From an uncultured Nocardiaceae bacterium (GTDB lineage: Bacteria > Actinomycetota > Actinomycetes > Mycobacteriales > Mycobacteriaceae), in NCBI GenBank assembly GCA_936936565.1, contig CAKZIX010000148.1:1-50570 (forward strand): 50,570 bases of DNA, written 5' to 3'. A program made the translations under genes and the position numbers. This document shows positions 8,835 through 16,590 of this stretch, piece after piece. Numbering within the stretch: the first letter of the stretch is position 1; each line of letters opens with the position of its first letter. The notes beneath the pieces are model-generated. The model made no database searches. It was not told the DNA's origin and saw only the letters and a list, made by a program, of their open reading frames with translations.

Positions 8835-9808
8835 CAAGCCGCCTTCGGCGCGCGCTCGGGCTCGCTGCGGTAGCGCGACGGCCGGCCCGCGATGCCGAGC
8901 ACCTGCCACACGCGCTTGGACACCGGATTCATCAGGCCGATCTCCTCGGCGAGCATGCGCACGTCGCTGTAGTAGCCGGCCAGCGTCTTCTTCGAGTCCT
9001 CCGAGCGCCAGAACAGGTCCTTGCGCACCGAGTCCGGGATGTCGAACTTCTCCCAGAACACCGGCGGCGGCGGCACGATCAGCTGACCTGCGATGCGCAG
9101 CGCGATGGGGAAGGCCACCGACAGGAAGGCACGACCGGCGAAGTTGATTTCCGGCACGTGGTTGCGCAGGTACTCGTGCGCGAAGGAGATGTGGCGGGCT
9201 TCCTCGGCGACGTGAATGCGCATCACACCCTTGATGATCGGGTGGAAATCGCCGTTGGTGCGCAGGTAGCTCTTCTGGATGTGGTCGATCGGCTCTTCAC
9301 CGGCGAGCACGGCCATCAGGAACAACGAGTTCGACGGCCAGGCCAGCAGCGGCACCACCGGTGCCAAGCGCCGGAAGATGGGTCCGAAACCGCGGGCGTC
9401 CGCGCCCGTGCTGTCCACCGCGCGCTGGAACATGAGCGTGTGGTTGCACTCTTCGATGACCTCGTGGGTGATGTAGCGCGCCTCGGCAGAGCGATTCGGC
9501 AGCTTGAGCAGGATCTCCATGAACCCGGCCATGAGCAGCTGCTCGAACTGGAGGCCGACCTTGGCGACCTGCGCCTGGCGGTACATACCGATGGCAATCT
9601 GCTTCTCGCGCGGCTGTGCGAGGTACCAGGGGTGGCGGCCGAGTGGATCGATCTCCGGCAGGATCCAGCGGTCGTCGTTCGGCTTGACCTGAAACTCCGG
9701 AGCATCCCAGTCGATGTCCTTGTACGGACTGAAGCCTCGCTCGACACTGGCATCGGCCAGCCGCTCGAGCAGCTGTTCGTACGTCTCGTGCACACCATTC
9801 GCGGACAT
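8834..9808 (-). CDS. AurF-like diiron oxygenase
   Basis: This 324-residue all-helical protein has two ExxH iron-binding motifs, EECNH around residues 119-123 and EEARH around 202-206. Further likely ligands are in VIEE and the H199 region, giving the AurF/p-aminobenzoate N-oxygenase pattern of a carboxylate-bridged diiron centre. It probably activates O2 to oxidise an organic substrate that cannot be named from sequence. FprB, encoded directly downstream with a one-base overlap, is the obvious electron donor. ATG at 9808 follows GGAAGGACGGG. Upstream is an operator-like dyad (9834-9850), so the pair is likely induced by a ligand. Confidence 0.88.
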   Translation of the reverse strand: MSANGVHETYEQLLERLADASVERGFSPYKDIDWDAPEFQVKPNDDRWILPEIDPLGRHPWYLAQPREKQIAIGMYRQAQVAKVGLQFEQLLMAGFMEILLKLPNRSAEARYITHEVIEECNHTLMFQRAVDSTGADARGFGPIFRRLAPVVPLLAWPSNSLFLMAVLAGEEPIDHIQKSYLRTNGDFHPIIKGVMRIHVAEEARHISFAHEYLRNHVPEINFAGRAFLSVAFPIALRIAGQLIVPPPPVFWEKFDIPDSVRKDLFWRSEDSKKTLAGYYSDVRMLAEEIGLMNPVSKRVWQVLGIAGRPSRYRSEPERAPKAA

Positions 9809-9833
9809 GCCACCCGTCCTTCCCTCGACAACG

Positions 9834-9850
9834 CTGTCTGTAATTGACAG
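9834..9850. promoter_or_regulatory. Operator-like dyad upstream of the diiron oxygenase
   Basis: CTGTC and GACAG form an inverted repeat around a seven-base AT-rich core (CTGTCTGTAATTGACAG). It lies 26-42 bases before the oxygenase start, in the likely promoter. A repressor such as a TetR-type dimer could bind here; no cognate regulator gene adjoins. Confidence 0.5.
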
Positions 9851-9940
9851 TAACAGCAAGATTGTCCATCGGAAAGACAGCTGCCTTCGAAGTGTCGGAC
9901 GCCAAGGTCTGTTGCCGCCGTCACAGGAAATCGGTATCGA

Positions 9941-9956
9941 AGTGACCGTCGTCACA
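9941..9956. promoter_or_regulatory. CRP/GlxR-like site 1
   Basis: AGTGACCGTCGTCACA fits the cAMP-receptor consensus TGTGA-N6-TCACA except for the first base. It lies 133 bases upstream of the diiron oxygenase start in a gene-free stretch. Confidence 0.45.
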
Positions 9957-10040
9957 ACCACAGCGTTGCGCAGGTCACGCCGCATGCGCCGCGCCATGAC
10001 CCCGCGCGCGCAGCGGGAGGGCCGCGCGCGCGAGGCTGAA

Positions 10041-10056
10041 AGTGACCTTGGTCACA
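10041..10056. promoter_or_regulatory. CRP/GlxR-like site 2
   Basis: AGTGACCTTGGTCACA has the same half-sites as the copy exactly 100 bp to the left, and its core is palindromic. It ends six bases before the stop of the sugar permease gene, so it may instead fold in RNA at that operon's 3' end, though no T-run follows. Confidence 0.45.
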
Positions 10057-10062
10057 TGCCGT

Positions 10063-10944
10063 TCAGCCTTTCACCGCGCCCTGCGTGAACCCGGCGATGA
10101 ACCGATCCAGGAACAGGTTGAAGACCAGCGCGATGGGCACCGACACCAGCACCGTCGCCGCTTGCAGCGACTGCCAGAACAGCACGTCGCCGCGCACCAG
10201 CTCGGTGGGCACCCCCGTCGAAATCACCTTCTGATCGCTGGGCGAGATGAACGCCAGCGCGTAGATGAACTCGCTTGCGGTGAGCGTGAACGCGAACACC
10301 ACCACCGCGACGATGCCGGGAAACAGCAGCGGCACCACAACCCGCAGCAGCGCACCGACCCGGCTGTAGCCGTCGACCATGGCTTGTTCCTCGATGTCGC
10401 GCGGCAGCGACTTGAGAAAGCCGACCAGCAGCCACACCGACACCGGAACGGTGATCGTCGGATACACAAGCACCAGCGACCAGGTGGAGTCCTGCAGGCC
10501 TACCTCGACGACGACCCGCGACATGGCCAGAAAGAGCAGGCTCGCCGGGATCAGGTAGACGAAAAAGATGCCGATCCCCAACCAGCCCGACCAGCGCTGC
10601 GGCAGCCGCGCCAGGCTGTAGGCGGCGGGCACGCTCAGCGCCAGCGTGATGGCGACGACCAAGCCGCCCACCCACAGCGTGTTCCACGCAAACGTCAGAA
10701 ACGGCGTGTCCTGCAACAGGCTGCGCACATGGTCGAAAGTCGGCTCGATGTTGTAGGCGAACGGGTTGTTGTCCGGCTGGTACAGGTCCTGGTCGTGCTT
10801 GAACACGGTGATGACCGACCAGATGAACGGTCCGGCGCCGATCAACGCGACCAGCAGGGCCGCGACGTACAGCCCCACCCGCGAGAGCCGGTGCCGGCGC
10901 ACGAATCGGCGCCGGTCCGCCTCGGTGACGACGATCGACGTCAT
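10063..10944 (-). CDS. Sugar ABC transporter permease, MalG type
   Basis: This 293-residue inner-membrane permease has six predicted helices. Its cytoplasmic EAA loop (EEQAMVDGYSRVGALL, about residues 193-208) docks onto the ATPase. It is the second permease of a carbohydrate importer of the CUT1 class and the last gene of a four-gene minus-strand operon: binding protein, ATPase, permease, permease. Its ATG overlaps the stop of the first permease by one base (TGATG), indicating coupled translation. The substrate is unknown; trehalose, maltose-type oligosaccharides and glycerol-phosphate are all imported by this class. Confidence 0.93.
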   Translation of the reverse strand: MTSIVVTEADRRRFVRRHRLSRVGLYVAALLVALIGAGPFIWSVITVFKHDQDLYQPDNNPFAYNIEPTFDHVRSLLQDTPFLTFAWNTLWVGGLVVAITLALSVPAAYSLARLPQRWSGWLGIGIFFVYLIPASLLFLAMSRVVVEVGLQDSTWSLVLVYPTITVPVSVWLLVGFLKSLPRDIEEQAMVDGYSRVGALLRVVVPLLFPGIVAVVVFAFTLTASEFIYALAFISPSDQKVISTGVPTELVRGDVLFWQSLQAATVLVSVPIALVFNLFLDRFIAGFTQGAVKG

Positions 10945-11840
10945 CAGCTCACCTCCATTCGTCGCACCGAGCGCAGGATTGCGATCGCCGCGGCCAGCAG
11001 CAGCGGGAACAGGAACAGCGCGATCGCCGCGCCTTGGCCGATGTCGCTGCCTGCGATGCCGCGATAGAACGCCCAGCTGGTCAGTACCTGTGTCGCGTTG
11101 TTCGGCCCGCCCGCGGTGAGGATGTAGACCACCGTCATGTCGGTGAAGGTGAAGATCGCGCCGAACAGCGCTGCGATCGCGATCACCGGGGCCGCGAGCG
11201 GGATCGTGATCTCGAACATCCGGCGCCAGTACCCGGCGCCATCCACCTCGGCCTGCTCGCCGATGTCCTTCGGGATCGCCAGCAGGCCCGCCATGGTGAT
11301 CACCGCGGCCAGCGGAACCAGCCGCCAGACGTGCACCGCGATGATCGAGGCCATCGCCAGCTTCGGTTCCCCGAGCCAGTACATGTTCGTTTCGATCAGC
11401 CCGAGCTGTCGCAACACCCAATCGATCGGCGAGAACACACTGTCCAGCAACCACTTCCACGACAGCGTGGACAACGCCACCGGCGTGGTCCAGGGCAGCA
11501 GCACCAGGAACCGCACGATCCACTTGCCCTTGAAATCGGCAATCAGGATGTTGGCCAGGACCTTTCCGAAGACGACGATGAGCACCATCGAGATAGTGGT
11601 GAACACCAACGTGTTTCGCAGCGACTGCCAGAACACCGGATCATCGAATATGGCGCGAAAGTTGCGCAGCCCCACCCAGTCCAGGCTCGGGTCGCCGGCG
11701 GTGACGTCGGAGAAGCTGAACATGATCGCCAGCGCGAACGGCACGCCGACGAGCGCCACGATGAACAGCACTGCGGGCAGCAGCAGCGCCCACGCCAGAA
11801 ACCCTTCGCGGTCTGCGAGTTTCACGCCCCGGCTACCCAT
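10944..11840 (-). CDS. Sugar ABC transporter permease, MalF type
   Basis: This 298-residue membrane protein has six helices and an EAA loop (GEQAEVDGAGYWRRMFEITI, near residue 205) typical of CUT1 importers. It pairs with the MalG-type permease encoded just downstream to form the channel. ATG at 11840 lies within the last eight bases of the ATPase gene, so the ATPase and both permeases overlap and are probably made in fixed ratio. The N-terminus (MGSRGVKLADREGF) is a short cytoplasmic tail before helix 1. Confidence 0.93.
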   Translation of the reverse strand: MGSRGVKLADREGFLAWALLLPAVLFIVALVGVPFALAIMFSFSDVTAGDPSLDWVGLRNFRAIFDDPVFWQSLRNTLVFTTISMVLIVVFGKVLANILIADFKGKWIVRFLVLLPWTTPVALSTLSWKWLLDSVFSPIDWVLRQLGLIETNMYWLGEPKLAMASIIAVHVWRLVPLAAVITMAGLLAIPKDIGEQAEVDGAGYWRRMFEITIPLAAPVIAIAALFGAIFTFTDMTVVYILTAGGPNNATQVLTSWAFYRGIAGSDIGQGAAIALFLFPLLLAAAIAILRSVRRMEVS

Positions 11841-12861
11841 CGGTGCGCAGCCCGGTCGCGGCGTCGAAGTAGCGCAGCCGATCTGCCGCTACCGCGAACT
11901 TGTGAATCTGGCCCGCCTCGATCGGCGTGCCCACCGTCGATGGCAGCCGCGCGATCACCCGCGTCGGTTCGGTGCCGAACGACACCGTGCCGTACACGTG
12001 CCGATCACCCGAAAGGTATTCCAGGCGTTCGACCTTCAGATCCCACTCGACTCGGCCGTCGGGTGCGACATTTTCCACCGGCAGCAGGTGCTCGGGGCGA
12101 CAGCCCACGAGCACGCCGTCGCCGCGCGGCACCAGATTCATCGGCGGCGACCCGATGAAGGTTGCAACGAACGTGTCGGCCGGATCGTCGTACACCTCTT
12201 GGGGTTTGCCGATCTGGCGGATCTCACCCTTCGACATGACCGCGATCCGGTCACCCAAACCCATTGCCTCGGTTTGATCGTGGGTGACGTAGATCGTCGT
12301 CGTCTTGATCTCCTGCTGGAACCGCTTGAGATCGTCGCGCGCGCTGGCGCGCAGCTTGGCGTCCAGATTCGACAACGGCTCGTCGAGCAGGAACACCGTG
12401 GGTTGACGAACGAGGGCCCGCGCCAACGCAACTCGCTGCCGCTCGCCACCGGACAGCTGGCGCGGCTTGCGATCCCGCAGGTGCCCGATGCCGAGCAGCT
12501 CGGCTGCCCAGCTGGCGCGTTCCTCCCGTTCGGCACGTTCCATACCGACCGCGCGCAACGGAAACACGATGTTGGCCAACACCGTTTTGTGCGGATACAA
12601 CGCGTAGCTCTGGAACACCATCGCGATCTTGCGCGCCCGTGGCGGCAACGCGGTGACCACCTGCCCGTCGATCAGCACCTCGCCTGCGGTGGGCTGCTCG
12701 AGCCCGGCGATGGTGCGCAGCAAGGTGGTCTTGCCGCAGCCCGACGGCCCGAGCAGCACCAAGTACTCGCCTTCGGCGGTGGCCAGATCGATGCCGTCGA
12801 GTGCGGCGGCCTGGCCGTGATCGAATTCCTTGCGAAGTCCCCGAACTTCGACAACCGACAC
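11833..12861 (-). CDS. Sugar ABC transporter ATP-binding protein, SugC/UgpC type
   Basis: This 342-residue ATPase of the neighbouring importer carries Walker A GPSGCGKT at residues 38-45, signature LSGGERQR near 136, Walker B VFLLDEP near 157, D-loop SNLDAK and H-loop VTHDQ near 191. A C-terminal regulatory TOBE domain (about 235-342) follows. The GTG start at 12861 shares one base with the TAG stop of the binding-protein gene (TAGTG). The 3' end overlaps the first permease by eight bases. It resembles the partial ATPase at the left edge but has different signature and linker residues, so it is not a recent duplicate. Confidence 0.95.
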   Translation of the reverse strand: MSVVEVRGLRKEFDHGQAAALDGIDLATAEGEYLVLLGPSGCGKTTLLRTIAGLEQPTAGEVLIDGQVVTALPPRARKIAMVFQSYALYPHKTVLANIVFPLRAVGMERAEREERASWAAELLGIGHLRDRKPRQLSGGERQRVALARALVRQPTVFLLDEPLSNLDAKLRASARDDLKRFQQEIKTTTIYVTHDQTEAMGLGDRIAVMSKGEIRQIGKPQEVYDDPADTFVATFIGSPPMNLVPRGDGVLVGCRPEHLLPVENVAPDGRVEWDLKVERLEYLSGDRHVYGTVSFGTEPTRVIARLPSTVGTPIEAGQIHKFAVAADRLRYFDAATGLRTDG

Positions 12862-14276
12862 TAGCGACCGCCTCCGATGAGGCCCTGCTGGCGCCATTTG
12901 TCGAAGATCGGCTTGATCTGAGCCTCGGCATCGGCCACGGCCTGCTGCGGATTCGCTTCTCCGCGTGCGGCTCTGGCGAACATGTTGGGAATGATGAAGG
13001 TGGCGAACACCTCGCCCTCGGCTGTGTTGGCCGGGCCGGGATACCCGACGTTGGCGCTCCAGTCGATCGAATTCTTCAGCACCGCAAGCTTGTTCGCCGG
13101 CTTGGCACCGTAGGGATCGTTGTCCAGCCAGGCGTCCAGGTTGGGTACCGTGTCCGGGAAGGCCGGGAAGTCGTACAGCTTGGAGTTCCACGCCACCTGT
13201 GCGCTGTTGGCCGTGTAGTGCAGCAGAAACTCTTTGGCCGCATCGGGATTGGTCGCATGCGACGGGACGATCCAGTTGTACATGACGTGACTGGCCACCT
13301 TTGCGTCCTTCGGCCCGCGCAGCGCCGGCGAGAAGAACGTGTCGTCGGCGACGACCGGATTGTTCTCCTGCGAGGTGCGCCATGCCGAGATCGAGTTCAG
13401 GATGTAGCTCAGCTTGCCCGCCACCAGGCCCTGGTTGTTGGACGCGGCGTCCCAGGCGAACACCTCGGGCGTCATGGTCTGCTGGTAGAGCTTGGTCATA
13501 TATTCCACTGCTGCAATGGTTTCCGGCGAGTTCAGCACCACGCGCTCGTTGGCGTCCTGGATCGAGGCGCCGTAGCTCCACAGCAGCGCCCGGCCGGCCA
13601 TATTGGAGTCGATCTCCTGGCTCATGCCGATGCCGATCTGAATGTTCTTGGAGCTCTTGATATCTGCTCCACCCTCGAGCAAATCGTCGTAGGTGGCCGG
13701 TCCGTTGGCGAAACCGACGGGCTCCCAGAGGCTTTTGCGGAAGTCGCCCGGATCGGGCACCCAGGCCGGGGTGTAGGCGAACCACTTTCGGGTCGTGGGG
13801 TTGTAGCTGGATTTGGTGCACAGCTCCAGCTGCTTGCCGTGGCGCTTGCCCGCCTCGGTGACCACGTCGGACAGATCCAGGCAGCTCTTCTCGAACTGTG
13901 GCACCGGCGAGATGTGCAGAATCAGGTCGTGGCCCTGGCGCGCCTGGATTTCGGCGTTGGTGCGCGGAATGAGTTCGGTGTAGCTGACGTGGTCGACAGT
14001 GACGTTCACCCCGACCCGGCTGCCCCACTCCTTGACCCACGGATCGAACCATTTGTCGTGCGCCGGCACGAAATGGCTCCACATGAGAATGCTCAGATTC
14101 CCCGACAGCTTGGACCGCGGTTCCTGGAAGGCACCGCTCGGTGCACCCGTGGCCGGCGCTTCCGGAGCCTTGGCCGGCTCGGCGCCACACGCCGCCAGCG
14201 CTGTGCCCGCCACCACAAGTCCGGACGCCTGCAAGAACTTTCGCCTGTTGAACCCCGTAAACAGATCCCTCGTCAT
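12861..14276 (-). CDS. Sugar-binding lipoprotein of ABC importer, Tat-exported
   Basis: This extracellular solute-binding protein (family 1) of 471 residues is the first gene of the importer operon. The N-terminus has a twin-arginine motif (NRRKFLQ, residues 9-15), a hydrophobic stretch and a lipobox (ALAAC), so it should be folded in the cytoplasm, exported by Tat and lipid-anchored. The mature part has the usual features (ILMWSHFVPAHDKWFDPWVK near the start). ATG at 14276 is chosen because TAGTAT lies seven bases upstream, as for a leaderless transcript. ATG at 14303 or GTG at 14306 would lengthen the n-region and lie above that -10. No ribosome site is clear for any of them. Confidence 0.9.
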   Translation of the reverse strand: MTRDLFTGFNRRKFLQASGLVVAGTALAACGAEPAKAPEAPATGAPSGAFQEPRSKLSGNLSILMWSHFVPAHDKWFDPWVKEWGSRVGVNVTVDHVSYTELIPRTNAEIQARQGHDLILHISPVPQFEKSCLDLSDVVTEAGKRHGKQLELCTKSSYNPTTRKWFAYTPAWVPDPGDFRKSLWEPVGFANGPATYDDLLEGGADIKSSKNIQIGIGMSQEIDSNMAGRALLWSYGASIQDANERVVLNSPETIAAVEYMTKLYQQTMTPEVFAWDAASNNQGLVAGKLSYILNSISAWRTSQENNPVVADDTFFSPALRGPKDAKVASHVMYNWIVPSHATNPDAAKEFLLHYTANSAQVAWNSKLYDFPAFPDTVPNLDAWLDNDPYGAKPANKLAVLKNSIDWSANVGYPGPANTAEGEVFATFIIPNMFARAARGEANPQQAVADAEAQIKPIFDKWRQQGLIGGGR

Positions 14277-14283
14277 CTGCGAA

Positions 14284-14289
14284 ATACTA
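14284..14289 (-). promoter_or_regulatory. Possible -10 of the sugar importer operon
   Basis: On the minus strand this reads TAGTAT, fitting TANNNT. Transcription would start about at the ATG of the binding-protein gene, giving a leaderless mRNA. The -35 (CTGAAT, 14307-14312) is weak. Confidence 0.4.
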
Positions 14290-14318
14290 GTAGTGACGCC
14301 CATCACATTCAGTACGTT

Positions 14319-14336
14319 TGTGCGACGTTCGCCACA
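14319..14336. promoter_or_regulatory. Possible operator upstream of the importer operon
   Basis: TGTGCGACGTTCGCCACA is an imperfect dyad with TGTGCGA facing TCGC-C-ACA. It sits directly upstream of the proposed -35, within the 133-bp divergent space to the YbdD-type gene. A LacI- or GntR-type sugar regulator could bind; no such gene is adjacent. Confidence 0.3.
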
Positions 14337-14409
14337 CGCAATCGACGAACTCGCGCGGGCACGCGCGGAGGTCTAAACTCGCCGGGGCCACTCAAAGAGG
14401 AGTAACGAC

Positions 14410-14598
14410 ATGCGCCTACTCGAAGTGGGCAAAAACGTGAAGTGGTGGGTCGGCGAGAAGCTGGGCGACCACGAATACGAGCATTACATCGAACATCTGC
14501 GCCTGTTTCACCCGGATCGGCCGGTCCCGTGCGAGCGCCAGTACTGGCACGACCGCCACCAGCAGGGCGCGATCAACCCCGGCTGCCGCTGCTGCTGA
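14410..14598 (+). CDS. YbdD/YjiX-type small protein (DUF466)
   Basis: This 62-residue protein starts MRLLEVGKNVKWWVGEKLGD, contains YEHYIEHLRLFHPDRP and ends NPGCRCC. The central YxxYxxHxRxxHP pattern and the terminal CC are features I know from the YbdD/YjiX family. In many bacteria that gene follows cstA/btsT, a peptide or pyruvate permease; no such permease is here. An AAAGAGGAG ribosome site precedes the ATG. It diverges from the sugar importer operon and lies about 50 bp before the alkylation-repair genes. The molecular function is unknown. Confidence 0.8.
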   Translation: MRLLEVGKNVKWWVGEKLGDHEYEHYIEHLRLFHPDRPVPCERQYWHDRHQQGAINPGCRCC

Positions 14599-14648
14599 CG
14601 TCCGTTTTCCGCTAGCCGAGGCGTCTACCTCCTGCAACAGTGGATGTC

Positions 14649-16046
14649 ATGCACCTCGACTTCGACCGTTGCTACCGCGCCGTCGCCGCCAAGGACGCCC
14701 GGTTCGACGGGCAGTTCATCACCGCGGTGCGCACCACCGGGATCTACTGCCGACCCTCGTGCCCGGCCATCACCCCCAAAGCCCGCAACGTCGTCTTCCT
14801 GCCGACCGCCGCAGCCGCGCAGCAGGCGGGCTTTCGGGCCTGCCGCCGCTGCCTGCCCGACGCCGCACCCGGCTCCCCGCTGTGGAACACCCGCTCGGAC
14901 CTCGCCGCACGCGCGATGCGCTTGATCGGTGACGGCATCGTCGAACGCGACGGCGTACCGGGACTCGCCGGCCGCCTCGGATACTCCACCCGGCAACTGA
15001 ACCGCGTCCTCACCGCCGAACTGGGCGCCGGCGCGCTGGCCCTGGCCCGCGCCTACCGGGCGCAGACGGCCCGCGTACTCATCCAGACGACGAACCTGAC
15101 GATGACCGACATCGCCTTCGCCGCCGGATTCGCCAGCATCCGCCAGTTCAACGACACCGTCCGCGAGACGTTCGCCGTCACCCCGACCCAGTTGCGCACC
15201 GAGAAACGCCCGGCCACCGCGGCCGCGCCGACGGTGAGCCTGCGCCTGCCCTACCGGCAGCCGCTGGACGCGGACTGGCTGCACTGGTTCCTGCGCGACC
15301 ACGCCGCCGCCGGTGTCGAGCACTTCGCCGACGGCGCCTACACCCGCAGCCTGCGCTTACCGCACGGGTCCGGCGTCGTCACCATGCGGATCGAAACCGG
15401 TTACGTGCGAACCGAACTCACCGTCGACGACATGCGCGACCTGGCACCTGCGGTGGCCCGCGTCCGGCACCTGCTCGACCTGGATGCCGACCCGGTGGCG
15501 ATTGCCGACGTAGTCGGCGGCGCGGGGTTGCGAGTCCCCGGCTCGGTGGACGGCGCCGAATTGCTGATCCGCACCATGATCGGCCAGCAGGTGTCGATCG
15601 CTGCGGGCCGCACGCACACCGCACGGTTGGTCGCCGCGCTCGGCGAACCCGTTGCCCACGAACAGGTATCGAAGGTGTTCCCCACTGCGGCCGCGATCGC
15701 CGAACACGGCCGCGACGTGCTGACCGGCCCGGCCCGGCGCATCGACGCGATCGTCGGCGCTGCCAAGCACATCGCCGACGGCAACCTCGAATTGCATTGC
15801 GCGCGTGAGGCTGCCGAGCTGCGCACGCAATTGCTGGAACTACCCGGTGTCGGCCCGTGGACCGCCGACTACGTCACGATGCGCCTGCTCGCGCATCCCG
15901 ATGTACTGCTGCACACCGACCTCGTCGTACGCAAGGGCGCCGCCCTGCTCGGACTCGACCTCACCGCCACCGCCGGCTACGCCCCCTGGCGGTCATATCT
16001 GTCGATGCGGTTGTGGCACACCACAATCCGGAAAGGACAACCATGA
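14649..16046 (+). CDS. Ada methyl-acceptor/regulator fused to AlkA 3-methyladenine glycosylase
   Basis: This 465-residue fusion has three parts. An Ada N-terminal zinc/methyl-phosphotriester domain (about 1-75) carries YCRPSC and CRRC, whose four cysteines bind zinc and include the acceptor. An AraC-type helix-turn-helix follows (about 85-185; DIAFAAGFASIRQFND). The AlkA-like glycosylase (about 195-465) has the helix-hairpin-helix LELPGVGPWTADYV and catalytic aspartate in LLHTDLVVR. It both senses methylated DNA and excises alkylated bases. ATG at 14649 matches the N-terminus of the M. tuberculosis homologue as I recall it; GTG nine bases upstream is possible. It overlaps the methyltransferase gene by four bases (ATGA). 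Confidence 0.94.
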   Translation: MHLDFDRCYRAVAAKDARFDGQFITAVRTTGIYCRPSCPAITPKARNVVFLPTAAAAQQAGFRACRRCLPDAAPGSPLWNTRSDLAARAMRLIGDGIVERDGVPGLAGRLGYSTRQLNRVLTAELGAGALALARAYRAQTARVLIQTTNLTMTDIAFAAGFASIRQFNDTVRETFAVTPTQLRTEKRPATAAAPTVSLRLPYRQPLDADWLHWFLRDHAAAGVEHFADGAYTRSLRLPHGSGVVTMRIETGYVRTELTVDDMRDLAPAVARVRHLLDLDADPVAIADVVGGAGLRVPGSVDGAELLIRTMIGQQVSIAAGRTHTARLVAALGEPVAHEQVSKVFPTAAAIAEHGRDVLTGPARRIDAIVGAAKHIADGNLELHCAREAAELRTQLLELPGVGPWTADYVTMRLLAHPDVLLHTDLVVRKGAALLGLDLTATAGYAPWRSYLSMRLWHTTIRKGQP

Positions 16047-16540
16047 CAGCGCTGTTCACCACCCAGGACACGCCCGCCGGCCCGTTCACGACGGTCGTCG
16101 ACAACGACGGCGCCGTGCTCGGCTCCGGCTGGACCGCCGACGTCGCCGACCTCGTACCGGTCATGCACCCGTCGCTACGTCCGGCCGATCTGGTGCCGCG
16201 CCGCGACATCGGCGCGGCCGGCCGCGCGGTGACCGCCTACCACGCCGGTGCACTCGATGCGATCGACGACGTCGTGGTCCGGCAGACCTCGGGCGATTTC
16301 CTCGTGCACGCCTGGCAGGTGTTGCGGAAGGTGCCCGCCGGCGCCCCCGTCACCTACACCGAATACGCGGCACTGGCCGGGCGGCCCGCCGCGGTGCGCG
16401 CCGCCGCCAGCGCCTGCGCGCGCAACGCCGTGGCCTTGTTCGTGCCGTGTCACCGGGTGCTGCGCCTGGACGGCAGCCTCGGCGGCTTCCGCTGGGGCCT
16501 GCCCGTCAAGCAGTGGCTACTCGATCACGAACGCCGCTGA
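16043..16540 (+). CDS. ogt: Methylated-DNA--protein-cysteine methyltransferase
   Basis: This 165-residue suicide enzyme removes O6-methyl groups from guanine. The active-site motif is PCHRVL (VPCHRVLRLDG, near residue 137), preceded by the winged-helix stretch with VTYTEYAALAG and followed by GGFRWGL. Its ATG lies inside the end of the ada-alkA gene (ATGA), so the two repair functions are translated together and probably induced by the Ada part. A putative ribosome site is GGAAAGGA, eight bases before the start. This arrangement is the same as in mycobacteria. Confidence 0.95.
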   Translation: MTALFTTQDTPAGPFTTVVDNDGAVLGSGWTADVADLVPVMHPSLRPADLVPRRDIGAAGRAVTAYHAGALDAIDDVVVRQTSGDFLVHAWQVLRKVPAGAPVTYTEYAALAGRPAAVRAAASACARNAVALFVPCHRVLRLDGSLGGFRWGLPVKQWLLDHERR

Positions 16541-16590
16541 CGCGCCTGTCGCCCCCGGCAACCCGCGCGCGTCCGTGAGATCGTGGGCTC

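Noticed and set aside
14303..14306. Upstream start codons for the sugar-binding lipoprotein
   Set aside because: They lie above the best -10 candidate and have no ribosome site; kept only as alternatives.
12801..14405. Long plus-strand open frame over the sugar-binding lipoprotein gene
   Set aside because: The minus strand shows a Tat/lipobox signal and a binding-protein fold; the plus frame has no domain.
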